The notes under the pieces are model-generated. The model made no database searches, had not been told where the DNA came from, and saw only the letters and a program-made list of their open reading frames with translations. From NCBI GenBank assembly GCA_003567075.1, contig PXAU01000148.1:1-5418 (forward strand): DNA of 5,418 bases. Reading direction: 5' to 3'. Below are positions 1 to 5,417 of the stretch, in pieces; positions within the stretch are counted from its first letter, which is position 1; every line of letters starts with the position of its first letter. Source of the DNA: Trueperaceae bacterium (GTDB taxonomy: Bacteria; Deinococcota; Deinococci; Deinococcales; Trueperaceae). The position numbers and the translations under genes were made by a program.

Positions 1-370
1 CGCGCTGCTCCTCCTCGACCATCGCCACGGCCGAGCGCACCAGGTCGCGCACGATCGACTCGACGTCGCGGCCCACGTAGCCGACCTCGGTGAACTTGGT
101 GGCCTCGACCTTCAGGAAGGGAGCCTTGGCGAGCTTCGCCAACCGCCGCGCGATCTCGGTCTTGCCGACGCCGGTGGGGCCGATCATGAGGATGTTCTTG
201 GGCGTGACCTCGGCCTGCAGGGCGTGCGGCAGCTGACGCCGGCGGTGGTGGTTGCGCAGCGCCACCGCCACCGCACGCTTGGCCTTGGCCTGGCCGATGA
301 TGTGGCGGTCGAGCTCCGCCACGATGTCGACGGGCGTCAGCCCGCTGAGGGCCTTGACAAGCACGCTCAC
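1..370 (-). CDS. hslU: HslU (ClpY), ATPase subunit of the HslUV protease, N-terminal part
   Basis: HslU is a cytoplasmic AAA+ ATPase that unfolds substrates and threads them into the HslV peptidase. Only the first 123 codons lie in the window; the rest, including the I domain and the C-terminal tail that activates HslV, is beyond the left edge. What is seen: the family N-terminus LTPVDIVAELDRHIIGQ (about 11-27), the Walker A motif GPTGVGKT (64-71) and the pore-loop motif GYVG (97-100), all with the usual spacing. The start chosen is the GTG at 370-368, whose bases overlap the hslV stop codon (GTGA). It is preceded by GGAGG at 382-378, seven bases upstream. A second in-frame GTG two codons later (364-362) is possible. 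Overlap and order indicate one transcript with hslV and translational coupling. Identity is secure. Confidence 0.97.
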   Translation of the reverse strand, partial: MSVLVKALSGLTPVDIVAELDRHIIGQAKAKRAVAVALRNHHRRRQLPHALQAEVTPKNILMIGPTGVGKTEIARRLAKLAKAPFLKVEATKFTEVGYVGRDVESIVRDLVRSAVAMVEEEQR

Positions 371-996
371 GAGCGTTCCTCCGAGGCGGCGTCCGGGCCT
401 CCGGGCGTGTCGCCCGAGGTGCCCGCCTCGTCGCTGCCCGCCTCGTCGGCGGCGGCTTCGCCGTCCGGGCCGCCGACGGTGAGCACGGTGCCGCTGCCGC
501 TGGTGTAGACGTCGATCTCGCCCGCGATCGCCAGCGCCCGGCGCGCGATCTCGGCGGCGCCCAAGTCGGTGGCGCGGAGCAGTGCCAGCGCCGCGGCCTG
601 GGCGTAAGCGCCGCCCGAACCGACCGCCGCGACGGGCTCGTCGGGGCTTATCACGTCGCCGTGGCCCGAGAGCGACAGGATCTGCTGCGCGTCGGCCACC
701 AGCAGCATCGCCTCGAGGTTGCGCAGGATGCGGTCGGTGCGCCACTCCTTGACGGTCTCGACGGCCGCCTTGAGCAGGTTGTTCTTGCTGGCGCCCAGAT
801 GCCCCTCGAACTTGTCCAGCAGCGTGAAGGCGTCGCTGACGGCGCCGGCGAAGCCGGTCACCACCGCGCCGTCGGCGAGGGTGCGGACCTTGACCGCGCC
901 GCGCTTGACGATGGTGTCGCCCAAGGAGACCTGGCCGTCGCCGGCCAGTGCGGACACGCCGTCACGGTGGACGGCGACGATGGTGGTGCCGTGCAT
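367..996 (-). CDS. hslV: HslV (ClpQ), peptidase subunit of the HslUV protease
   Basis: HslV is the threonine protease that forms the double-ring core of HslUV and degrades proteins unfolded by HslU in the cytoplasm. From the ATG at 996 the protein has 209 residues. The nucleophile is Thr4 in HGTTIVAV, exposed by removal of the first residues. Asp20 (GDGQ, 19-22), Lys31 and Lys36 keep exactly the spacing to the nucleophile of E. coli Asp17, Lys28 and Lys33. GSGG (126-129) and the EWRTDRILRNLEAML helix (about 84-98) are also typical. The enzyme is usually about 175-180 residues; here an extra acidic tail rich in Ala, Gly, Asp and Glu follows from about 175. The start is not settled. The GTG at 1011 adds MTHHR and sits seven bases after a TAGGCT box, as in leaderless transcripts, while the ATG at 996 gives the conventional N-terminus but has no Shine-Dalgarno. 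Either start keeps the active site. hslU follows with a four-base overlap. Confidence 0.96.
   Translation of the reverse strand: MHGTTIVAVHRDGVSALAGDGQVSLGDTIVKRGAVKVRTLADGAVVTGFAGAVSDAFTLLDKFEGHLGASKNNLLKAAVETVKEWRTDRILRNLEAMLLVADAQQILSLSGHGDVISPDEPVAAVGSGGAYAQAAALALLRATDLGAAEIARRALAIAGEIDVYTSGSGTVLTVGGPDGEAAADEAGSDEAGTSGDTPGGPDAASEERS
371..382 (-). promoter_or_regulatory. Ribosome binding site of hslU inside the end of hslV
   Basis: On the minus strand GGAGG (382-378) is followed after seven bases by GTG (370-368). The site lies within the last codons of hslV, so ribosomes finishing hslV could restart on hslU. It supports the GTG start that overlaps the hslV stop codon. Confidence 0.75.
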
Positions 997-1018
997 GCGG
1001 TGATGCGTCACGCCCACC

Positions 1019-1047
1019 AGCCTAGCAGCGAGGCCGCGCCCGGTCGG
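1019..1047 (-). promoter_or_regulatory. Candidate hslVU promoter (leaderless type)
   Basis: On the minus strand a TAGGCT box (1024-1019) matches the TANNNT -10 pattern of GC-rich bacteria. A weak -35, CCGACC (1047-1042, three of six matches to TTGACA), precedes it at a 17-base spacer. Seven bases follow the -10 box before an in-frame GTG (1011-1009), so transcription could begin at the start codon itself. This is inferred from spacing; no transcript data exist here. Confidence 0.45.
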
Positions 1048-1072
1048 TCGCTGCCGCCAGGGGGAGTAGCAT
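1044..1072 (+). promoter_or_regulatory. Candidate tdk promoter (leaderless type)
   Basis: A TAGCAT box (1067-1072) fits TANNNT and ends six bases before the tdk ATG at 1079, the arrangement of a leaderless transcript. The -35 position at a 17-base spacer reads TCGGTC (1044-1049), a poor match. The same bases overlap the proposed -35 of the hslV promoter on the other strand. A purine-rich GGGGGAG (1060-1066) could instead be a Shine-Dalgarno with a long spacing of 12 bases, which would argue against a leaderless start. Confidence 0.4.
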
Positions 1073-1078
1073 GGCGCC

Positions 1079-1693
1079 ATGCCCTTCGAGTTCGGTGGTG
1101 GATGGATCGAGGTCGTCGCCGGCCCGATGTTCAGCGGCAAGTCCGAGGAGCTGATCCGGCGCGTCACGCGCGCCATGATCGCGCGCCAGCGCGTGCAGGT
1201 GTTCAAGCCCGCCATCGACGACCGCTACGAAGCCGTGGCGGTCGCCTCGCACGCCGGCCGCACGCTCGAGGCGGCGGCGGTGGCCGACGCGGCCGCGATG
1301 CGCGACCGTCTCGACGACGCGAGCCAGGTGATCGCGGTGGACGAGGCGCAGTTCTTCGACGGCGCGCTGACGCCCTTCCTGCTCGAGCTCGCCGATACCA
1401 GCCGCCGCGTGATCGTCGCCGGTCTCGACCTCGACTTCCGTGGCGTGCCCTTCGGCCCCATGCCGGAGCTGCTCGCGCACGCCGAGGTGGTCGAGAAGCT
1501 CACCGCCATCTGCCGCTGCGGGAAGGCCGCGACGCGTACCCAGCGTCTCATCGGAGGCCGCCCGGCGCACGAGAGCGACCCGGTGATCCTGGTGGGCGCC
1601 GCCGAGTCGTACGAGCCGCGCTGCCGCGCCTGCCACGTGGTGCTGCGCGGCGCGCGCACCACGCCGCTGTTCGCCAGCGCCGCGAGCGGTTGA
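1079..1693 (+). CDS. tdk: Thymidine kinase, type II (TK1-like)
   Basis: The enzyme phosphorylates thymidine to dTMP with ATP, the salvage route to dTTP in the cytoplasm. The 204-residue length is normal for the family. In order: P-loop GPMFSGKS (15-22); the Walker B and catalytic stretch VDEAQFF (87-93) with the general-base Glu89; AGLDLDFRG (114-122); and the lasso region with TRTQRLIGGRPA (152-163) and VGAAESYEPRC (172-182), where Tyr178 should bind the base. The structural zinc site has Cys182 and Cys185 (CRAC), but the first pair is Cys145-Arg-Cys147, C-x-C where C-x-x-C is usual. The ATG at 1079 gives the normal N-terminus. The ATG at 1071 is out of frame. The gene diverges from hslV and ends at a small hairpin. 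I see no functional link to HslUV. Confidence 0.96.
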   Translation: MPFEFGGGWIEVVAGPMFSGKSEELIRRVTRAMIARQRVQVFKPAIDDRYEAVAVASHAGRTLEAAAVADAAAMRDRLDDASQVIAVDEAQFFDGALTPFLLELADTSRRVIVAGLDLDFRGVPFGPMPELLAHAEVVEKLTAICRCGKAATRTQRLIGGRPAHESDPVILVGAAESYEPRCRACHVVLRGARTTPLFASAASG

Positions 1694-1720
1694 GCAGCGG
1701 CCTCGTCGGGCCGCCGCTGC
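1694..1720 (+). terminator. Hairpin directly after tdk, possible terminator
   Basis: GCAGCGGC (1694-1701) and GCCGCTGC (1713-1720) form a perfect 8-bp stem with an 11-base loop, starting on the base after the tdk stop codon. An alternative inner pairing, GCGGCC (1697-1702) with GGCCGC (1709-1714), is also possible. AAACC follows rather than a T-run, so an intrinsic terminator is only a guess. The rest of the gap to 1882 shows no gene and no clear promoter. Confidence 0.35.
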
Positions 1721-1869
1721 AAACCGGCCGCGTGGCCGATGCCATAGCCGTCGCTCGCCGGCTCGTCCAGACTGGAGCATCCACCGGTCGTATCGGCGTG
1801 GCCTGGGGTCTGCGCCGGGACCGTGACGTGTCGCGGCCGGGCTCGCCGCATCCGCCACCCCGTACCCGC

Positions 1870-1882
1870 GAAAGGCCACTCC
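1870..1882 (+). promoter_or_regulatory. Ribosome binding site of the four-span membrane protein gene
   Basis: GAAAGG (1870-1875) lies seven bases before the ATG at 1883. It favours this start over the in-frame GTG at 1823, which would add 20 Arg/His/Pro-rich residues before the first membrane segment and lacks such a site. Confidence 0.6.
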
Positions 1883-3091
1883 ATGCCCAAGCTCTACATC
1901 GGCGAGGCGCTCGCGCTGCTCGGGAAGACGCTGCCCTTCATCTGGGTCCGTCTCGGCAGCTACGCGCTGCTCGGGCTCGGTCTCCTGGTCTACTTCGGTG
2001 TGCTCGGCGGCATCGCCTGGCTGCTCGGCCAATTGTGGGCGCCGCTCGGCTTCATCTTCTTCCTGGTCACCGTCGGTGGCGCCTTCGCGGTGGTGCGCTG
2101 GGCGTCCCGGTACTACTTCTACCTGCTGCGAGCAGCGCACACCGCCGTCATGACCGAGTTCATCGTGCATGGTCGCGGTCCCGACGGGGGCCAGCTCCAG
2201 TACGGGCGCAAGGCGGTCACCGAGCGCTTCCGCGACACCAGCGTCATGTTCGCCGTCGACGTCCTGGTGGAGGGGGCCGTGAAGGCCTTCGTGCGCACCT
2301 TCGTGCGCATCGCCAGCATCCTGCCGATCCCGGGAACCCGCGGCTTCGGGCGGCTGCTGGAGCGTGTCGCGCTGATGTCGACGACGTACGTGGACGAGGC
2401 GATCCTCTCGCGCGCCTACAAGGAGCGCGAGCAGAACGTGTGGAAGGTGGCCTACGACGGCGTCATCCTGTACGCCCAGGCGTGGCAGCCGATCCTGACC
2501 AACGCCGTGGTGCTGGTGCTCATCAGCTACGTCGAGTTCGTGCTGCTGCTGCTGATCCTGGGCCTGCCCGCGTTGGCGCTGGCGGCCGTGGCTCCGGCGC
2601 TGTCCGTGCCGCTCGGTGTGTTCGTGGTCGTCGGGGCGTGGATGATCAAGCTGGCCGTCGCGGACGCCTTCTCGCTCGCCGCCACCCTGATCGCGTATCA
2701 CCGCGGCACCGAGGGCATGGTGCCCAACCCCGAGTGGAAGGCCAAGCTCGAGGGCGTCAGCGACCGCTTCCAGGAGCTGGGCCGCAAGGCCGCCGAAGGC
2801 GTCCAGCGCCGTGCCGGGCCGGTGCCGGGCATGGCAGCGACGGAACGTGAACGTGACGCGCCCGAGGCACCCGACGCGCCACGGGCGCCGGGCGGACCCG
2901 AGTCGCCGCCGACACCTGAGCCGCCGGCGCCGCCGAGCAGCCCACCGGTGCCCGACACGCCCGAGGGACCGCGGCAGCCGCCCACGCCGGACGCACCCGA
3001 GGGACCGCAGCAGCCACCGGCGCCCGAACGGCCCGAAGGCCCCGGGGCCCCGCCACCGGGCACGCCGCGCGACCCCAGGAGCGACGCATGA
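1883..3091 (+). CDS. Four-span membrane protein with proline-rich C-terminal tail, function unknown
   Basis: I do not recognise this 402-residue protein. Hydrophobic segments are visible at about 26-49, 51-72, 205-236 and 241-263. The loop from 73 to 204 is long and rich in Arg and Lys (RWASRYYFYLLRAAH, GRKAVTERFRD, YKEREQNVWK), so by the positive-inside rule both ends and this loop should be cytoplasmic. The loop holds several likely amphipathic helices. After a charged helix (about 283-310) comes a disordered tail (about 325-402) of Pro, Glu, Asp and Gly, including three copies of a 12-residue repeat at 357-392. There is no signal peptide, catalytic motif, ATP-binding motif or transporter signature that I can see. 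The stop overlaps the next gene's start (ATGA), so the two are likely made together. It could be a scaffold, channel-like or envelope protein; none of these is supported beyond topology. Confidence 0.85.
   Translation: MPKLYIGEALALLGKTLPFIWVRLGSYALLGLGLLVYFGVLGGIAWLLGQLWAPLGFIFFLVTVGGAFAVVRWASRYYFYLLRAAHTAVMTEFIVHGRGPDGGQLQYGRKAVTERFRDTSVMFAVDVLVEGAVKAFVRTFVRIASILPIPGTRGFGRLLERVALMSTTYVDEAILSRAYKEREQNVWKVAYDGVILYAQAWQPILTNAVVLVLISYVEFVLLLLILGLPALALAAVAPALSVPLGVFVVVGAWMIKLAVADAFSLAATLIAYHRGTEGMVPNPEWKAKLEGVSDRFQELGRKAAEGVQRRAGPVPGMAATERERDAPEAPDAPRAPGGPESPPTPEPPAPPSSPPVPDTPEGPRQPPTPDAPEGPQQPPAPERPEGPGAPPPGTPRDPRSDA
2951..3058 (+). repeat. Three tandem 36-bp units encoding a 12-residue proline-rich repeat
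   Basis: The units read PDTPEGPRQPPT, PDAPEGPQQPPA and PERPEGPGAPPP, in perfect phase without gaps (residues 357-392 of the membrane protein). The core P-E-G-P is constant and the copies diverge toward the 3' end. At DNA level each unit is 36 bp, with the first two most alike. Such repeats usually arise by slippage or unequal exchange and may vary in number between strains. Confidence 0.8.
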
Positions 3092-3774
3092 GCGCCCCGG
3101 TGCCGCCTGCGGGTACCGCGCCGCGTCGCAGCGGCGGCCGCTGGTTGTTCGGCTGCCTGGGCGTGGTGATGCTGCTGTTGATCGTGGGCGGCGTCGCGGG
3201 CTGGTGGTTCGTGCTGCGGCCCTTCCAGCAGATGGCGGCCGCGGTGCAGGAGGTCGCGACCATCCAGCAGCTCGATCAGCGCGTCACCAACGTCGATCCC
3301 TACACCCCGCCCGAGGACGGCGAACTGAGCGAGGCCCAGCTCGAGCGCTACCTGGCCGTGCTGCGCGGCGTGCGCGACGACCTCGACGTGCGCCTGGGCG
3401 AGTTGCAGCGGCGCTACGAGGACATCGGTGGCCAGCAGCCGCAGCTGACCGACGTCCCCCGCTTGGCCGGTGCCTACGCCGACCTGATGCGGCTGATGGT
3501 GCGCGCCAAGGAGGCGCAGGTGGCGGCCCTGAACGAGCAGGGCTTCTCGTTGGACGAGTACCGTTGGGTGCGCAGCGAGGTGCTCACCGCCGCGGGTCTC
3601 CAGGGTGCCGGCTACGACATCAGCTCCTTCGTGCAGGCGCTGGCCGACGGCCAGGACCCCACCACCGCGCCGCCGCCCGCGCCGGCCGCGGCGCCGGCCG
3701 CCAACCGCGAGCTGGTCGAGCGCCACATCGACGATCTGGAGGAGATGGGCTTCCTGGTGCTGCTGGGGCTGTAG
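3088..3774 (+). CDS. Single-span membrane protein with helical extracytoplasmic domain, function unknown
   Basis: This 228-residue protein is not one I can name. A Pro/Arg-rich cytoplasmic N-terminus (1-18) precedes one hydrophobic segment (about 19-43, ending GWWFVL). Arg13, Arg14 and Arg18 before it suggest N-in, C-out. The outer part begins with likely helices (46-65). An acidic amphipathic stretch with LSEAQLERYLAVLRGV and LGELQRRYEDI (about 80-113) may form a coiled coil, and a conserved-looking EYRWVRSEVL motif lies at about 157-166. An Ala/Pro linker (190-206) joins this to a short acidic helix that ends in GFLVLLGL at the C-terminus. Cys23 sits inside the hydrophobic segment, so this is not a lipoprotein. 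The ATG at 3088 is well supported: AGGAG at 3077-3081 lies six bases upstream, and the start overlaps the previous stop by four bases. The coupling suggests a shared role with the four-span protein. Confidence 0.85.
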   Translation: MSAPVPPAGTAPRRSGGRWLFGCLGVVMLLLIVGGVAGWWFVLRPFQQMAAAVQEVATIQQLDQRVTNVDPYTPPEDGELSEAQLERYLAVLRGVRDDLDVRLGELQRRYEDIGGQQPQLTDVPRLAGAYADLMRLMVRAKEAQVAALNEQGFSLDEYRWVRSEVLTAAGLQGAGYDISSFVQALADGQDPTTAPPPAPAAAPAANRELVERHIDDLEEMGFLVLLGL

Positions 3775-3777
3775 GCA

Positions 3778-3831
3778 CAACCGTGGGGCGGGCCGGCCGG
3801 GCCGTCCGTCGCTGCCCTTGGCTCACGGTTG
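3778..3831. terminator. Inverted repeat between convergent genes, possible two-way terminator
   Basis: CAACCGTG (3778-3785) just after the stop of the single-span gene pairs with CACGGTTG (3824-3831), which overlaps the last codons of aspS. The 38 bases between are very GC-rich and include the palindrome GGCCGGCC (3791-3798), which could fold further. There is no T-run on either strand, so a factor-independent terminator is uncertain. The position between convergent genes is where a shared transcript end would be expected. Confidence 0.35.
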
Positions 3832-5211
3832 CAGGCGCTTGCCGTCGCGCGGGAAGGCGCGCGCGAAGCGCACGTTCGGGATGCCGAGCAGCAGCGCGGT
3901 GAGACGCTCGGCGCCGATCGCGAAGCCGCCGTGCGGCGGCATGCCGTGCCGGAACACGTCCAGGTAGCCGGCGAAGTCGCTGGGGTCGAGGCCGCGCGCG
4001 TGCAGCTCACGCACGAGCACCTCGTGCTCGTGCACGCGCTGGCCACCGCTGGTGATCTCGACGCCGCGGAACAATAGGTCGAGGCCGCGGGTGAGCCCGT
4101 CGTCGGTGGGGAAGGTGTAGAAGGGGCGGGCCTCGCGCGGGTAGTGCGTCACGAACACGAAGTCGCTGCCGTGCTCCTCGCGCGCCCAACGGCCGACAAG
4201 CCGCTCGGCTTCGGGGTCGAGGTCCTTGCCGCCCGTCTCGTGGCCGTAACGCTCGCGCACGAGCTGCCGCGCCTCGAGCAGCGCCAGTCGCGGGAAGGTC
4301 ACGCTCGTGTCCGGCAGCTCGGCACCGAGCAGCGCGAGTTCACGTCCGCAGCGCTCGCCCACGGCGTCCAGCATGGCCTTCAGCAACGCCTCCTGCAGCG
4401 CCATCACGTCGCCGTCGTCGTCGATGAAGCCGAACTCGACGTCGAGCGAGAGGTACTCGGCCAGGTGACGGTTGGTGTGCGAGTGCTCGGCGCGGTAGAC
4501 CGGGGCGGTCTCGAACACGCGCTCGAACACCGCCACCATGATCTGCTTGTAGAGCTGCGGCGACTGCGCCAGGTACGCGCGCTGGCCGTAGTAGTCGACC
4601 TCGAACTGGTTGGCGCCACCCTCCGCGCCGGCCGCCACCAGCTTCGGCGTGAAGATCTCGGTGAAGTCCTCGGCCTGCAGGTGCTCGCGGAAGGCCCGGA
4701 CCAGTTCGGCCTGTACCTTGAGGGTGGCTTGGGCCCGCGGACCGCGCACGCTCACGTGCCGGTACTCCAGCAGCGTGTCGGGGTTGGCGTGGAAAGCCTC
4801 CTTGGCCAGCTCGACCGGTGGCGGCGCCGTCGCCAGGCTGATCAGCTCGAGCCCGTCGGCGTGAAGCTCGAGGCCGCCGGGCGCCTTGTCGTTCGCGACC
4901 ACCCGCCCGTGAACCTCCAGGCTCGACTCGTGCAGGGGCGGCGACGTGCCCTCGAAGACGCACTGCACCACGCCGCTGCGGTCGCGCAGGTGCAGGAACT
5001 GGATCCCGCCCAAGTCGCGGCGCTGATGGACCCAACCGCGCAGCGTCACGCGCGCGCCCACGTGCTCGCCGAGCTCGCGGACCAGCCGCCGCGGTGGCCT
5101 GGCACCGGCACCGCTGTCGCTGCTCGCGGCGGGGCTCGCGGCGGTCGGGTCGGCGTCGCCCACGCCGCCACCCAGTCTGGTCGTGCCGGTCGTTCGCAAC
5201 GCGCTTGCCAT
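3823..5211 (-). CDS. aspS: Aspartyl-tRNA synthetase, archaeal-type, predicted non-discriminating (AspRS2)
   Basis: This class IIb synthetase attaches aspartate to tRNA-Asp and, if non-discriminating, also to tRNA-Asn, which GatCAB then amidates to Asn-tRNA. Domains in its 462 residues: an OB-fold that reads the anticodon (about 54-130), then the catalytic domain with motif 1 around FTEIFTPK (183-190), FLIPPING-type AEGG (196-199), AQSPQLYKQIM (215-225), motif 2 VYRAEHSHTNRHL (238-250), FRGVEITSGGQR (381-392) and motif 3 GFAIGAERL (429-437). The GVEITSGGQR form marks AspRS rather than AsnRS. The bacterial GAD insertion is absent, as expected at this length. His62 (GWVH) and Pro111 (KAPGG) are the residues of the non-discriminating class; discriminating archaeal enzymes have Trp and Lys. 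The first 40 or so residues are a low-complexity extension absent from the Thermus enzyme as I recall it, yet a strong Shine-Dalgarno supports the ATG at 5211. The gene converges on the membrane pair. Confidence 0.95.
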   Translation of the reverse strand: MASALRTTGTTRLGGGVGDADPTAASPAASSDSGAGARPPRRLVRELGEHVGARVTLRGWVHQRRDLGGIQFLHLRDRSGVVQCVFEGTSPPLHESSLEVHGRVVANDKAPGGLELHADGLELISLATAPPPVELAKEAFHANPDTLLEYRHVSVRGPRAQATLKVQAELVRAFREHLQAEDFTEIFTPKLVAAGAEGGANQFEVDYYGQRAYLAQSPQLYKQIMVAVFERVFETAPVYRAEHSHTNRHLAEYLSLDVEFGFIDDDGDVMALQEALLKAMLDAVGERCGRELALLGAELPDTSVTFPRLALLEARQLVRERYGHETGGKDLDPEAERLVGRWAREEHGSDFVFVTHYPREARPFYTFPTDDGLTRGLDLLFRGVEITSGGQRVHEHEVLVRELHARGLDPSDFAGYLDVFRHGMPPHGGFAIGAERLTALLLGIPNVRFARAFPRDGKRLQP

Positions 5212-5223
5212 GCCGTCCTCCTT
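5212..5223 (-). promoter_or_regulatory. Strong ribosome binding site of aspS
   Basis: AAGGAGG (5223-5217, minus strand) lies five bases before the ATG at 5211. It is the best Shine-Dalgarno in the window and fixes the aspS start, which shows that the low-complexity N-terminal extension is probably translated. Confidence 0.85.
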
Positions 5224-5314
5224 CTCCCCGCCAGTGTCGGCGGCGCCGTCGCTGCCGGTGCCTCGGCTCTACGCCGGCAGGCTCAGGCGTCGGCCGTGGG
5301 GCCCATCACGAGAA

Positions 5315-5339
5315 CACCCCGAGGGGAAGCCTCGGGGTG
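5315..5339 (-). terminator. Perfect 10-bp hairpin upstream of aspS, terminator or attenuator
   Basis: CACCCCGAGG (5315-5324) and CCTCGGGGTG (5330-5339) form a perfect stem with a five-base loop. On the minus strand the stem is followed by TTCTCG, a weak T-run; on the plus strand nothing similar follows. It is therefore best read as acting on minus-strand transcription, either ending a gene beyond the right edge or attenuating an aspS transcript that begins upstream. It lies about 100 bases before the aspS start. Confidence 0.55.
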
Positions 5340-5391
5340 CACCACGATGTCGTACGTCGACGCCTTACGCCCCGGGCTTCCTCCGCTCGCG

Positions 5392-5417
5392 ATTATCGTC
5401 CTGGCGTGGCCTGGCAA
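5392..5417 (-). promoter_or_regulatory. Weak candidate promoter for aspS at the window edge
   Basis: On the minus strand TTGCCA (5417-5412) and GATAAT (5397-5392) each match five of six consensus bases, but the spacer is 14 bases, shorter than the usual 16-18. If real, the aspS mRNA would have a leader of about 175 bases containing the hairpin. The stretch 5224-5391 otherwise shows no convincing gene. Confidence 0.25.

Noticed and set aside
355..360. TTGACA on the plus strand, a perfect -35 match.
   Set aside because: It lies within the first codons of hslU, has no -10 box at a suitable distance and would drive transcription antisense into hslV.
1022..2701. A minus-strand open frame of over 550 codons opposite tdk and the membrane gene.
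   Set aside because: The predicted protein is a His/Arg/Glu/Gln-rich shadow of the true plus-strand codons, with no recognisable motif and no ribosome binding site worth noting.
661..2850. A plus-strand open frame of over 700 codons running across hslV, tdk and the first half of the membrane gene.
   Set aside because: It is antisense to hslV and out of frame with tdk and the membrane gene, and its product is an Arg/Gly/Ala-rich string without domains. Long chance frames are expected at this GC content.
3145..3156. LFGC before the hydrophobic segment of the single-span protein looked like a lipobox.
   Set aside because: In a lipoprotein the cysteine follows the hydrophobic signal; here Cys23 is near the start of the membrane segment, with most hydrophobic residues after it.
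2698..3902. Open frames of about 360 codons on both strands over the proline-rich tail and the single-span gene.
   Set aside because: They overlap the coupled membrane genes entirely, are dominated by Arg, Pro and Gly, and lack any family signature.
5252..5280. CTGCCGG and CCGGCAG, a 7-bp inverted repeat upstream of aspS.
   Set aside because: Short GC-only arms with a 15-base loop are expected by chance in this composition, and nothing nearby suggests an operator.
5310..5345. GTGGTGCACC before the hairpin on the minus strand faintly recalled a T-box leader upstream of a tRNA synthetase gene.
   Set aside because: The match to the T-box consensus is partial and the sequence available upstream is too short and lacks a visible specifier stem.
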